Positions 32,953 through 42,652 of a stretch of DNA of 64,000 bases are shown piece after piece (within the stretch, counting starts at the first letter, position 1; every line of letters begins with the position of its first letter). A program made the translations under genes and the position numbers. This DNA is from G965215055 sp965215055. Lineage in GTDB: Bacteria > Pseudomonadota > Gammaproteobacteria > UBA4575. The notes under the pieces were generated by a model. That model searched no databases. It worked only from the letters and a program-made list of their open reading frames with translations, and was not told the DNA's origin. The stretch covers positions 1,426,001-1,490,000 of the forward strand of contig OZ244046.1 in NCBI GenBank assembly GCA_965215055.1, read 5' to 3'.

Positions 32953-35292
32953 TTACCAAAACGTTCTTTCCAGGTCGGCAGTTCTGCTGGCTTTATAGCG
33001 TTTGGCGGCTGGACCGCTTGCAAATACGCTGGATAATTCATCGTATTCCCGCTTTGCCCACTCGTGGTCCTTGAAGATTTGTACGATGCCACTTGCCCAG
33101 TCGAGCTGGTCGTTTGCCTCGGTAAAATTTCCTTTCGCGCCGAGATAGAGTTTTTTCACCAGGTCGGTCGCTATACCGTTTTCATTCAGGCGCGAGGCAA
33201 GTTGCACGGCTTGTGATGGGCTGTCGCAGGCATCTGCAGCGCATTGCAGCAGGTTTTCACCGGTCTGTACGTCTTCCACGAGCAGGGCAATTTCTCCCAG
33301 TTCGGCAAAGCTGAAGTGATCCGTTGCCAGGGCCTTGCCCTTGTTCAGCAGGTCGGATACCCAGTTATTGTCCCCTGTGCCTAGCGCGACAACCCTGGCG
33401 AGCTTGGAATAGTCGTAGGGAGATTCGGCTTTCCCGTCATCCAGTTTCTGTTCCCAGGATTGCAGGTATTGCTTCACCAGGCCCTGGCCAAAATTCTTGT
33501 CCTGCAGCGCGTTGCCGGCGGTTTCGGTTACTGCCAGTAACTGCGTAAAGTTACCTGCCTGGTCTGCTGCGGCATCGAGTAACCGCCGTACCCAGTTCTC
33601 GTCTTGCAAGTGCCTGTCTATGCTGAGCACCAGTAGCCGACCCTGGCTGAAATCACTGCCGCTGTTGCGGTAGAGTTCCTCTGCCGTGGTCAACAGTTTC
33701 GTCGTGTAGAACTTGTCATCAAGTTCTTGCATGACCTGCTCCGCGATATGAGCCAGGTCCAGTACGCTGGTTGCGTCCTTTTCTTTGTTCTGAAAGACGT
33801 CATACCTGGCTTGATTGGCTTCCCGCTTGGCGAGCTTTTCCGTAACCCGCTCAATCCAGCTATCGTCTTCACCGTAGTGTTGTTTGATCTGCTCTGCTAC
33901 GGATTTCATTTCGCCCAGGCTGGCAACACGCTCCTCGGCGGCTTCGAGCACGTTTTTTGCAAATGTCTTGTCATCCAGTTCGGTCAGGATAGCCGTGCCG
34001 ATTTCGAGCAAATCCGATGATCCCTCTGCACTTTGTTCCGCTTTTTGCAGAATTTCTTTTACAAATGCGCTGTCGTCGAGTTTTTCTTTAACGGGGGCGA
34101 CCAGTTTCAGCAGTTGCTTGCAATCGCCCGCGTTGTCGAATGCCTTTCGATACATGGTAGCCGCCAGTTCCGGGTCGCCCAGTTGTGCAACTATATCGCT
34201 GCCCAGCTTTACCAGGTCATTGGGCGCTACCATGCTTTCGCCTGCGCGCGCGTAGACTTGGCCGGCATAATCCTTGTCTTGCAAATCACTGATTACTGCT
34301 TGTGCAAGCTTGCTGAGATCGGATGCGGAAGACATGCGTTCTTCCGCCTTGGCATAGATCTTTTTGGCAAGCTCCATGTCTTGCAGTTCCACGGCTGATT
34401 TCCTGGCCAGTTCCAGCAGCATGTCCTTGTCGGTAACGTCAACCAGTGCCTTGGTGTAGTTTTCCGCGGCCTTTTCCTTGTCCTGTAATAGCGTCCAGAG
34501 ACCTTCGGCGAGGTCGATCCGTTCTTCGCCCGTCATACAAAATTCTTCGGCCTGCTGCATGAGTTCCTGCATTTTCGCATTATCGTCAAACAGGTTTTTA
34601 TACCCTGATGCCAGCGCAACAAAGTCCTTGGTGAACTGGCAGTCCATCTCGGCGTCATCCAGGGTTTGCCGGGCCCACTCGTTGTCGTCATAGATCTCCC
34701 TGATATGTTGGGCATAGTTGACGGTGGCAGGTACGTCGTCGCAAAAACGCGCCGCCTTTTTGAAAAAGGTCTTGCTGGCGTCTTCATCGCCGCCATCTTG
34801 CAAGGACTTGGCAAGCGACAGGTAGTCGTCAAAGGTCTTTACCTTGTCCTCAACCTTTGCCAGCAGTGATTTGCCGAGTTCTTCGTCTTCAAGTTCACTT
34901 TGGGCAAGACTGGACATTGAAAGCAGTTCTGCAGGCTCATTGGCTTCATCCGCAGCCTTTTCCAGGTATTCGCGTGCCTTGTCCTTGTCGCCCACGTATT
35001 TGGCCATGCTTTTTGCATAGGCGATAAATTCGGAGGCTTCGAAAAGCATGTCTTCAGCCTGCTCGTAGAGGTCTTTGGCATACTCCATGTCGTTCAAGCT
35101 TGAAGCGGCAAGATCGCCCGCCTTGATATAATCCAGTGGCATCTGGCATTGCATTTCGGCTTTTTGTAAAAGCTCTTTGGCGTACCCCGGGTCCGCAGGT
35201 TCAAGCAGGGTGGCTTCTTTTGCAAGTTCAATGAAATCCTCCAGGGATTTGCCTGCCGCTGCTCGTTCTTCCAGGTCGGATCGGGTGGTCAT
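32953..35292 (-). CDS. 779-residue acidic helical-repeat protein of unknown function
   Basis: The whole length is made of degenerate repeats of roughly 33-40 residues, each with a pattern like L-x-D-x-E-(Y/L)-A-K-x-x-(L/Y)-x-K-A-E (for instance DMEYAKDLYEQAED, DMELAKKIYAKAEER and DKDYAGQVYARAGES). Two-helix solenoids such as TPR or HEAT have this look. No signal peptide or membrane segment is visible, so it is probably cytoplasmic and a scaffold. I do not recognise a named family. The gene ends 20 bp upstream of the GST start and diverges from pcnB. Confidence 0.65.
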   Translation of the reverse strand: MTTRSDLEERAAAGKSLEDFIELAKEATLLEPADPGYAKELLQKAEMQCQMPLDYIKAGDLAASSLNDMEYAKDLYEQAEDMLFEASEFIAYAKSMAKYVGDKDKAREYLEKAADEANEPAELLSMSSLAQSELEDEELGKSLLAKVEDKVKTFDDYLSLAKSLQDGGDEDASKTFFKKAARFCDDVPATVNYAQHIREIYDDNEWARQTLDDAEMDCQFTKDFVALASGYKNLFDDNAKMQELMQQAEEFCMTGEERIDLAEGLWTLLQDKEKAAENYTKALVDVTDKDMLLELARKSAVELQDMELAKKIYAKAEERMSSASDLSKLAQAVISDLQDKDYAGQVYARAGESMVAPNDLVKLGSDIVAQLGDPELAATMYRKAFDNAGDCKQLLKLVAPVKEKLDDSAFVKEILQKAEQSAEGSSDLLEIGTAILTELDDKTFAKNVLEAAEERVASLGEMKSVAEQIKQHYGEDDSWIERVTEKLAKREANQARYDVFQNKEKDATSVLDLAHIAEQVMQELDDKFYTTKLLTTAEELYRNSGSDFSQGRLLVLSIDRHLQDENWVRRLLDAAADQAGNFTQLLAVTETAGNALQDKNFGQGLVKQYLQSWEQKLDDGKAESPYDYSKLARVVALGTGDNNWVSDLLNKGKALATDHFSFAELGEIALLVEDVQTGENLLQCAADACDSPSQAVQLASRLNENGIATDLVKKLYLGAKGNFTEANDQLDWASGIVQIFKDHEWAKREYDELSSVFASGPAAKRYKASRTADLERTFW

Positions 35293-35493
35293 GGCGTGAT
35301 ACTCCTGATTATTCCTGTCTTCTTTTGTAACAATGTAACAAGTTCCAAGTATAAAGAAAGCCCGCGGCTGAATACATTACCGTGTTGATCCGATATGACA
35401 AGAAAGGATTGGCTGTTTCAGGTACGTGGTGAGCAGGCGTTTAATTTGAATGTTATCATTACTTTGCAATTTTACTGATTTTCAACTGAAATT

Positions 35494-36840
35494 TTGAAAC
35501 GATTTACGACAGTAAAGCCGAAGGCATATTTGCAGTTTGTCAGCAAATATCTTGCGCCTCGTTCTGACACCGGCCAGGAGGCTTTGGATGCGGCCGTGCA
35601 GGTGCATATACCCATTGACACCTCGCAAATCAGTGACGGTGCACTTGAAGTAATTGCCAGGCTTCATGCAGCGGGATTTCAAGCCTACCTGGTAGGAGGG
35701 GGGGTCCGTGACCTGTTACTGGGCTTGCATCCCAAGGACTTTGACGTTGCTACGGACGCCCATCCGCAGGACGTGCGTCGCCTGTTTGAAAACAGCAGGA
35801 TAATCGGCCGTCGATTTCGTATCGTGCATGTATATTTTTCTGCGGGACGTGTAGAAGTCGCGACTTTTCGGTCCGCCGGTCGCGCGGATTTGAACCGCCA
35901 GGGGCGCATCATTAGTGATAATACCTACGGGAGCGTTGAAGAAGATGCGTTCCGCCGCGATTTCAGCGTCAATGCATTGTTTTATGATCCTGATGCGGGG
36001 CAGGTGCTGGACCTGGTCAACGGCAGGCAGGATATCGAGGCGCGATTATTGCGTGTAATCGGCGACCCGGAATTACGCTTTCGAGAAGACCCGGTGCGCA
36101 TGCTGCGTGCGGTGAGGCTGGCGACCAAGCTGGATTTTGCAATCGAACGGCGTGCAAAGGGCGCTATTCCTCGCTTGTGTCACTTGCTGTCGGAGGTGCC
36201 TTCAGCCCGCCTGTTTGATGAGATGATCAAGTTGTTTCATGGTGGGTTCGCCCTGCGAACGTTTCATTCCTTACGTGAACACGGCCTTTTCAGGCACATG
36301 TTCCCGCTTACGGAAAAAGTTTTCAGGCAGGGCCGTTCGGACACGTTCTCGAACCTGGTAAAGTGTGCGCTTCAAAATACGGACGACCGAATTCACGCCG
36401 GCAAGTCGGTAAACCCTGCATTTTTATACGCCGTTTTTTTATGGCCGCCCATGCGGGTATTGTCCAGGCAACTGGAGGCGGACGGCTTGTCGATAAAAGT
36501 CGCGCATGAAGCCGCAGCAAAAGATACGATACTCTCGCAGTTGCAATACACTTCTATTCCAAGGAGATTTGCCTATACCATGCACGATATCTGGGACCTG
36601 CAACATCGGTTTTATCACAGGCGGGGCAAACGGGCATTTCGGCTTTACCAGCATCCACGGTTTCGCGCCGCGTATGATTTTTTATGCCTGCGCGCCAGCG
36701 CGGGTGAACCCGTGGATGAATTATGTGAATGGTGGACGGTTTTTCAGGACGTAGATGCAGCCACACAGAGAAGGATGTCACGTGCATCCGGCCGTAAAGC
36801 GCGTCGTCCGCGGCGCCCGATGGACAAGACCTATCACTAG
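35494..36840 (+). CDS. pcnB: Poly(A) polymerase I
   Basis: 448 residues of the nucleotidyltransferase/tRNA-CCA superfamily. GGGVRDLLLGLHPKDFDVAT carries the catalytic Asp pair, and RRDFSVNALFYD with RFREDPVRMLRAVRLATKL completes the head and neck domains. The C-terminal tail is basic (RASGRKARRPRRP), as usual in PcnB. The TTG at 35494 is the most upstream start; a GTG at 35596, 15 bases after an AGGAGG, would also keep the catalytic domain. It adds poly(A) tails that mark RNA for decay. It heads pcnB-folK-kinase-panB-panC-pgi. Confidence 0.9.
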   Translation: MKRFTTVKPKAYLQFVSKYLAPRSDTGQEALDAAVQVHIPIDTSQISDGALEVIARLHAAGFQAYLVGGGVRDLLLGLHPKDFDVATDAHPQDVRRLFENSRIIGRRFRIVHVYFSAGRVEVATFRSAGRADLNRQGRIISDNTYGSVEEDAFRRDFSVNALFYDPDAGQVLDLVNGRQDIEARLLRVIGDPELRFREDPVRMLRAVRLATKLDFAIERRAKGAIPRLCHLLSEVPSARLFDEMIKLFHGGFALRTFHSLREHGLFRHMFPLTEKVFRQGRSDTFSNLVKCALQNTDDRIHAGKSVNPAFLYAVFLWPPMRVLSRQLEADGLSIKVAHEAAAKDTILSQLQYTSIPRRFAYTMHDIWDLQHRFYHRRGKRAFRLYQHPRFRAAYDFLCLRASAGEPVDELCEWWTVFQDVDAATQRRMSRASGRKARRPRRPMDKTYH

Positions 36841-36874
36841 GGTCGCACCTGAAAGCAGGAGTTTCCGAAACGCT

Positions 36875-37387
36875 ATGCGGGCGGTGGACGCGTACGTCGG
36901 GCTTGGCAGCAATCTGCACAATCCGTGTGCGCAGGTCAACCGTGCCTTGCTTGAATTACGCGCCATATCCGATACAAACGTTTTGCTGCATTCCAGCCTG
37001 TATAAAAGCAAGCCGGTGGGACCAGCCAACCAACCGGATTTTATCAATGCTGTTGCCAAGGTCTCGACTTGCCTTGGGCCGACAGAGTTCCTGGCCGCAT
37101 TGCAAGGCATTGAACGGCGCCATCAGCGTGTGCGCACAAAAGAACGCTGGGGCCCCAGGACCCTGGACCTGGATATCCTCCTTTATGGAGATTTGCAAAT
37201 TACAACCAGGCAGCTACAAATTCCACACTCCTGTATAGCGGAGCGTGAGTTTGTATTAATTCCTTTACAGGAAATAGAGGCAGGCCTCATTATTCCGGGG
37301 AAAGGTACCTTGCAGGAATTGATTGACCGGTTGCCACCCTGTCAACTGATAAAAATGGAAGCCGTAGAAATTGAGTCGCAATCTTGA
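36875..37387 (+). CDS. folK: 2-amino-4-hydroxy-6-hydroxymethyldihydropteridine pyrophosphokinase
   Basis: 170 residues from the ATG at 36875, 34 bp after pcnB; an upstream in-frame start would overlap pcnB. Family motifs VGLGSNL, FINAVAKVST and ERWGPRTLDLDILLYG (ATP and Mg site) are intact. It transfers pyrophosphate from ATP to the pterin precursor of folate. Confidence 0.94.
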   Translation: MRAVDAYVGLGSNLHNPCAQVNRALLELRAISDTNVLLHSSLYKSKPVGPANQPDFINAVAKVSTCLGPTEFLAALQGIERRHQRVRTKERWGPRTLDLDILLYGDLQITTRQLQIPHSCIAEREFVLIPLQEIEAGLIIPGKGTLQELIDRLPPCQLIKMEAVEIESQS

Positions 37388-38018
37388 ATACATCGTTGTT
37401 GAGGGCCCGATAGGGGTAGGGACCACAAGTCTTGCCCGACGTCTGGCGGACGAGTTTGATTCTTCCCTGTGGCTGGAGCAGGTGGAGGATAATCCTTTTC
37501 TTGAACGTTTTTATCAACACCCCAAGGAAGCGGCATTGCCTACACAATTATATTTTCTGTTACGTCGTGCAAAACAGCTCCAGGAGTTTAAGCAAGCCGA
37601 TATATTTTCGCCTGTAAAAATTGCGGATTTTTTGATTGAGAAGGATCGGCTGTTCGCGCAGGTTACCTTGAATGCAAACGAATATGAGCTTTATGAACAG
37701 GTATATTCATATCTTACTATCGAGGCGCCCACGCCTGACCTGGTAATATATTTACAGGCACCCGTCGCGGTGCTGTTGCAACGCATACGTAAACGCGGCC
37801 GTAGTTATGAGCGCTGGATTACGCCGGCCTACCTGGAACGGCTTAATGAAGCCTATGCAAATTTCTTTCACAGCTACAAGGACGCGGCATGCCTGATAGT
37901 CAATGCGGGTGAGATAGATTTAATCGACAACGAAGAAGATTATCAACGGCTGTTGCGCAAAATTCTCGATACCGATACGGGTAAGTGCTATTTTAATCCT
38001 TTACCTTTTGCAGATTGA
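37371..38018 (+). CDS. Deoxynucleoside kinase-family protein with an altered P-loop
   Basis: 215 residues. The TTG at 37371 overlaps folK by 17 bp and no later start fits. The fold and motifs of the dCK/dGK family are visible (EGPIGVG, FFHSYKDAACLIVNAGEIDLI, RKRGRSYE). The Walker A is GPIGVGTTS: Thr18 replaces the Lys that normally binds the ATP phosphates in GPIGVGK(T/S)S. The rest (DRLF, Arg-rich lid) appears normal. It may be inactive, or use another residue. In related genomes this gene also sits between folK and panB. Confidence 0.82.
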   Translation: MSRNLEYIVVEGPIGVGTTSLARRLADEFDSSLWLEQVEDNPFLERFYQHPKEAALPTQLYFLLRRAKQLQEFKQADIFSPVKIADFLIEKDRLFAQVTLNANEYELYEQVYSYLTIEAPTPDLVIYLQAPVAVLLQRIRKRGRSYERWITPAYLERLNEAYANFFHSYKDAACLIVNAGEIDLIDNEEDYQRLLRKILDTDTGKCYFNPLPFAD

Positions 38019-38026
38019 GTCGATTG

Positions 38027-38836
38027 ATGAACCGCTGGCACGGAAAAAGTGTGACGCTGACGCAATTGCAGGCGATGAAGGCAAGCGGTCAAAAAATTGC
38101 CTGTCTCACGGCGTATGATGCAAGTTTTGCCGCCGTACTTGACCAAGGCGGCGTCGACGTCATTCTCGTCGGTGATTCACTAGGCATGGTTGTCCAGGGG
38201 AATGACAGTACGGTTCCCGTAACCATGGATGACATGATCTACCATTGTCAATGTGTGAGTACCGCGGTAGAGCGTGCCTTTGTTATGGCCGACATGCCTT
38301 TCATGTCTTATGCCACCGTCGAACAGGCATTGAGTAACGCCACGGACCTGATCCAGCTTGGAGGCGTGCAGATGATCAAGCTGGAGGCTTCAGTTCGCCA
38401 GTTGAGTATCGTGCGGGAGTTGAGCGAATGTGGAATACCGGTTTGTGCACACCTGGGTTTGCGACCGCAATATATCCACAAGCTGGGGGGATATATAGCG
38501 CAAGGCAATGATGACGCCAGTGCCAGTGAATTACTGGACAATGCGGAGAGCCTGCAAACGGCGGGTGCCGACCTGCTGTTGCTTGAGTGCTTGCCGAGGC
38601 AGCTTGCTGAAAAGATCACTCAAAGCTGCCGCATACCCGTGATAGGGATAGGTGCAGGTCCGGATTGTGACGGTCAAATCCTGGTGTTACACGACCTGCT
38701 GGGCGTTACTCACGGGGTGACACCCAGGTTTGCCAAAAATTTCCTTGTTGGTGCAAAAGATATTCCTGCAGCGATTGCCTCTTATGTAAAAGACGTGAAA
38801 GAGCAGCGGTTTCCGGCCGATTTGCAGTCGTCCTGA
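38027..38836 (+). CDS. panB: 3-methyl-2-oxobutanoate hydroxymethyltransferase
   Basis: 269 residues from the ATG at 38027; a TTG at 38015 touching the kinase stop is an alternative. The TIM barrel has LTAYDASFA, ILVGDSLGM, MADMPFMSY, HLGLRPQ and GIGAGPDCDGQILVLHDLLG. It adds a hydroxymethyl group from methylene-tetrahydrofolate in pantothenate synthesis, downstream of folate genes. Confidence 0.95.
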   Translation: MNRWHGKSVTLTQLQAMKASGQKIACLTAYDASFAAVLDQGGVDVILVGDSLGMVVQGNDSTVPVTMDDMIYHCQCVSTAVERAFVMADMPFMSYATVEQALSNATDLIQLGGVQMIKLEASVRQLSIVRELSECGIPVCAHLGLRPQYIHKLGGYIAQGNDDASASELLDNAESLQTAGADLLLLECLPRQLAEKITQSCRIPVIGIGAGPDCDGQILVLHDLLGVTHGVTPRFAKNFLVGAKDIPAAIASYVKDVKEQRFPADLQSS

Positions 38837-38845
38837 CTATCCTTC

Positions 38846-39691
38846 ATGCAAACGGTTGCCACGGTTACCGCGCTTCGCAAGTGTGTCCGTACATGGAAGC
38901 AGGACGATGAGAAAATCGCATTTGTGCCCACCATGGGGAATTTGCACAGGGGGCATCTTGCCTTGATAGATCACGCCAAGACTTGTGCCGGGAAAGTCGT
39001 TTGCAGTATTTTCGTGAATACCTTGCAGTTTGATAATGAAGAGGACTTGCGAGCCTATCCGCGCACGCCGCAACGGGACGTACAAGCCTTGCAAAAGGCT
39101 GGCGTCGACCTGGTATTCATGCCAGGGCATGAAGAGATTTATGGCCGGGAAACGGTAGTAGATATCCCCGAGAACCCGTTACGCCAGCAGCTATGCGGCA
39201 AATTCCGACCGGGATTTTTCGACGGTGTAGTCGCAGTGGTGGCCCGGCTGTTTCACGTTGTAACGCCCGATATTGCCGTGTTTGGCGAAAAAGACTATCA
39301 ACAGTTGGTCATTATCAAGCAACTGGTGCGGGACTCCGTGCTGCCCATCCAGGTTGAACAGGTGGCTGTCCAGCGCGAGGCGGACGGATTGGCATATAGT
39401 TCGCGCAACGTCTACTTGACTGCCACGGAGCGCCGGCAGGCACCGCGCCTGTATGCCGTGCTGACCGGATTGAAGGAGCAGGTAAGGAGTGGTAGTCGCC
39501 AGTTTGATTTTCTGGAAAAACAAGGCATGGAACAACTGGAGGCAGAGGGGTTCCACCCGGATTACGTGGCGATTCGGGACGGCAGCAACCTGGAGATTCC
39601 GCACCGTGATGCTGCATTTATCGCAATTCTGGCAGCGGCCTGGCTGGGAAAGGCGCGTTTGATTGATAATGTGCTGTTGCGAACGACTTAA
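38846..39691 (+). CDS. panC: Pantothenate synthetase
   Basis: 281 residues. The nucleotidyl-transferase HIGH-like motif is HRGH in VPTMGNLHRGHL; further blocks are FVNTLQF, FGEKDYQQL and YSSRNVYLT. It joins pantoate to beta-alanine with ATP. It is 9 bp after panB. Confidence 0.95.
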   Translation: MQTVATVTALRKCVRTWKQDDEKIAFVPTMGNLHRGHLALIDHAKTCAGKVVCSIFVNTLQFDNEEDLRAYPRTPQRDVQALQKAGVDLVFMPGHEEIYGRETVVDIPENPLRQQLCGKFRPGFFDGVVAVVARLFHVVTPDIAVFGEKDYQQLVIIKQLVRDSVLPIQVEQVAVQREADGLAYSSRNVYLTATERRQAPRLYAVLTGLKEQVRSGSRQFDFLEKQGMEQLEAEGFHPDYVAIRDGSNLEIPHRDAAFIAILAAAWLGKARLIDNVLLRTT

Positions 39692-39733
39692 AGAGGTATA
39701 CTCTACGAAGGCTTTTTTATTAAGGAGGCGAGT

Positions 39734-39862
39734 ATGTGGGTTTTGACTGTGTTGTGTGTAGTGGCGGCATTTGTTCTCGCCGTTGCCGCACAGATGGAAG
39801 TATTTAATTTACGCATCACCCAGATTATACAATTCAGGCGCGTTACCGGCGACACTTCATAA
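39734..39862 (+). CDS. Small single-helix membrane protein (42 residues)
   Basis: An ATG at 39734 with a strong ribosome-binding site (TAAGGAGGCG, 8 bp upstream) opens a 42-codon gene ending at 39862. Residues 4-20 (LTVLCVVAAFVLAVAAQ) form one membrane helix, followed by a basic amphipathic tail. The strong Shine-Dalgarno supports expression. No named family is recognised. It sits between panC and pgi. Confidence 0.55.
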   Translation: MWVLTVLCVVAAFVLAVAAQMEVFNLRITQIIQFRRVTGDTS

Positions 39863-39928
39863 CACGCAAATAATTTCCTGGGCACCGGGGCACTTTTTAG
39901 TGTCCCTGCTTTAGCGCGTTTAATTATC

Positions 39929-41521
39929 ATGGCTGCCGCGCGCCCCAAGCCGCTTTCACAGTTGGGTTCCTACCAGGCGTTGCGCGCTCACGCCAATGTA
40001 GTCAGACCATATACCCTGCGTGACCTGTTTGCGCAGGACCCACACCGTTTTGATACGTTCTCGCAACAACACGCGGGCTTGTTGCTTGACTACTCGAAAA
40101 ATCGCATTACTGAAGCGACGATAGATGGACTGCTCTCGTTATTCAGCGAACGCGAAGTCGGCCCGTGGCGCGACAGGATGTTTGCCGGCGAGTGTATCAA
40201 TTCGACTGAACGTCGGGCAGTACAACACGTGGCACTGCGCAACCTGGATGATTCGTCCTCCCCGTGGGTGGCAAGGCAGCTTGAAGTGCTACAGCGCATG
40301 GAGACGTTCGTCGCAAACGTGCACGCCAGTGGTTTTACGGATATCGTAAACTTGGGAATTGGTGGCTCCCACCTGGGGCCGATGCTGGTATGCGATGCAC
40401 TGGCTGATCTTGCCGTATCCGACCTGCGCGTACATTTCGTTGCCAACGTGGATGGCACTGAAATGGACCGCGTCTTGAGCAAACTGAATCCGAAAAACAC
40501 GCTTTTCATCATCAACTCAAAAAGTTTCGGCACGCAGGAAACCCTTGCAAACGCCCATGCTGCAAGGGATTGGCTGTCTGGTCACGTGCAACTGAAAGAT
40601 AATCTTGACGAACATTTTGTAGCTGTTTCCGCCAACGTCACAAAAGCGGCTGCATTTGGCATTCCACCACGGCGAGTGTTTCCCTTATGGGATGAAGTAG
40701 GTGGTCGCTTTTCACTGTGGTCTGCCACGGGATTGTCAATAGCACTTTACCTGGGTATGCCGGCATTCGGGGAACTGCTGCGTGGTGCCAATGCGATGGA
40801 CGTGCACTTCAGAGACGCCCATCCACGAGAAAATATCCCGGCCCTGCTGGCGTTACTGGATATATGGAACCAGCATTTTCTACATACTTCTGCACACGTC
40901 GTGCTGCCCTATGACGTGCGATTGCGATATCTTCCCGCGTATCTGCAACAGCTACAGATGGAGAGTAACGGCAAGTACGTGGACCGCGCGGGTAACGGGC
41001 TTGAAGTGCCGAGTTCCGCGATAGTGTTTGGAGACGTGGGCACTAATGCCCAGCATAGTTTTTTTCAACTTTTGCACCAGGGCACGCATACCGTAAGCTG
41101 TGATTTTATCGGTGTGGTCAAGCCCGCCCACGATGACAAAAGCCGGCACGACGTGCTGTTGGCCAACATGATTGGACAAGCTCAAAGCCTGATGCTGGGT
41201 CAAACGCTTGAAGAAGCCCGGACGCAGGAAGGCGATGAGCTTGCCGCGCACAAGATGTTTCCAGGTAACCGAACCAGTAATACGATCCTGTTACAGGAAC
41301 TTACCCCTCATACCCTGGGCCTGTTACTGGCGACGTGTGAACACAGGGTATTCGTGCAGGGCATTATCCTTGGTATCAACTCCTTTGATCAAATGGGGGT
41401 TGAGCTTGGCAAGAGACTTGCCGCAAATATCCTGGCAAGAATGCAGGATACGGAACCGGTCCTGGACCAGGACTCCTCTACCAATGCGCTGCTGAATTTC
41501 TACAAGGGTATTCACGAGTAA
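39929..41521 (+). CDS. pgi: Glucose-6-phosphate isomerase
   Basis: 530 residues. Conserved blocks are LGIGGSHLGP (phosphate site), FIINSKSFGTQET, SATGLSIALYLG and FDQMGVELGKRLA with the active-site Lys. It interconverts glucose- and fructose-6-phosphate. It closes the pcnB cluster and converges on queG. Confidence 0.95.
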   Translation: MAAARPKPLSQLGSYQALRAHANVVRPYTLRDLFAQDPHRFDTFSQQHAGLLLDYSKNRITEATIDGLLSLFSEREVGPWRDRMFAGECINSTERRAVQHVALRNLDDSSSPWVARQLEVLQRMETFVANVHASGFTDIVNLGIGGSHLGPMLVCDALADLAVSDLRVHFVANVDGTEMDRVLSKLNPKNTLFIINSKSFGTQETLANAHAARDWLSGHVQLKDNLDEHFVAVSANVTKAAAFGIPPRRVFPLWDEVGGRFSLWSATGLSIALYLGMPAFGELLRGANAMDVHFRDAHPRENIPALLALLDIWNQHFLHTSAHVVLPYDVRLRYLPAYLQQLQMESNGKYVDRAGNGLEVPSSAIVFGDVGTNAQHSFFQLLHQGTHTVSCDFIGVVKPAHDDKSRHDVLLANMIGQAQSLMLGQTLEEARTQEGDELAAHKMFPGNRTSNTILLQELTPHTLGLLLATCEHRVFVQGIILGINSFDQMGVELGKRLAANILARMQDTEPVLDQDSSTNALLNFYKGIHE

Positions 41522-41523
41522 TT

Positions 41524-42588
41524 CTACGCCGCATGGTGTTGTTGTAACGCCCAGGTCACGTGTTCGCGCACCAGTTTGCTGGCGTGATTTCGTTTTTTTC
41601 TCAAGGCCTCAATCACTCCTGGAGTGGGTGACGCGTTACCCAGTGCAACTGCAATGTTTCTTAACCAACGCTCGTAGCCGATGCGACGGATTGCCGAGCC
41701 TTCGGTATTTCTCAGGAATTCATTCTTGCTCCAGTCGAACAGGTCGATCAATTCAGGTGCATCCAGGTTATGTCGAACGGCGAAGTCCGCGAGTGCACTT
41801 TTTTCTTCGAACCGGTTCCACGGGCAGCATAACTGGCAGTCGTCACAACCAAAGATACGGTTACCCATTGCTTTTCTGAACTCGACCGGGATGGTACCTT
41901 TCAATTCGATAGTGTGATAGGAAATACAACGCCGGGCATCCACCTTGTAAGGCTCGATAATGGCCTGCGTAGGGCAGGCCTCTATGCAGGCGCTGCACGT
42001 GCCACAGTGATTTTCAGCAGGCTTGTCAGTGGGCAAGGGCAGGTCGGTGTACAGCTCACCTAAAAAAAACCATGAGCCGCAACTGCGGTTGATCAAGTTG
42101 GTGTGTTTTCCGATCCAGCCTAACCCGGCTTTCTCTGCAAGTGCCTTTTCGAGCACGGGGGCACTGTCTACAAAAGCACGATAACCGAAGGGCCCAACCC
42201 TTGTTTCAATGTGTGTGGCCAGTTTTTGCAAACGCTTGCGAATTATCTTGTGATAGTCACGTCCCAGCGCATAGCGTGAGATATAGGCTGTCTTGTCGCT
42301 ATCCAGCACCTCTTTTTCATCGCAGGCGTCTGCGGCCTGGTAGTTGATGCGGGCGGAAATGACGCGAATGGTGCCGGGGACCAGTTCCCCGGGACGTGCG
42401 CGGCGCTCGCCGTGCTTGCTCATATAGCCCATCTCTCCATGGTACCCAGCTTTCAGCCAGTTCATGAGACGCGCTTCATGCTCATCCAGCCTGGTATCGG
42501 TGATGCCGACTGCATCGAAGCCGAGTTGAATGCCCCAGGATTTGATTTGTCGCGCCAGTTTGTGAAAATCCGGAGTGGATGAGTGCAT
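41524..42588 (-). CDS. queG: Epoxyqueuosine reductase
   Basis: 354 residues. An N-terminal B12-binding-type reductase domain (VISARINYQ, YALGRDYHKIIRKRL) is followed by two [4Fe-4S] motifs, CGTCSACIEACP and CDDCQLCCPWNRF, then a C-terminal HEAT-like stretch. It reduces epoxyqueuosine to queuosine at tRNA position 34. Its start is 76 bp from the divergent nnr start. Confidence 0.94.
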   Translation of the reverse strand: MHSSTPDFHKLARQIKSWGIQLGFDAVGITDTRLDEHEARLMNWLKAGYHGEMGYMSKHGERRARPGELVPGTIRVISARINYQAADACDEKEVLDSDKTAYISRYALGRDYHKIIRKRLQKLATHIETRVGPFGYRAFVDSAPVLEKALAEKAGLGWIGKHTNLINRSCGSWFFLGELYTDLPLPTDKPAENHCGTCSACIEACPTQAIIEPYKVDARRCISYHTIELKGTIPVEFRKAMGNRIFGCDDCQLCCPWNRFEEKSALADFAVRHNLDAPELIDLFDWSKNEFLRNTEGSAIRRIGYERWLRNIAVALGNASPTPGVIEALRKKRNHASKLVREHVTWALQQHHAA

Positions 42589-42652
42589 CGCTTATGCCGT
42601 ACTGATTACCGGGACTATGCTTGAAATGTCATTGTCGCATATCAGACTACCG

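Noticed and set aside
39863..39928. Possible terminator hairpin before pgi (GGGCAC ... GTGTCCC)
   Set aside because: The stem is short with a G-T pair and the T-run lies in the loop rather than after the stem, so it does not meet intrinsic terminator criteria.
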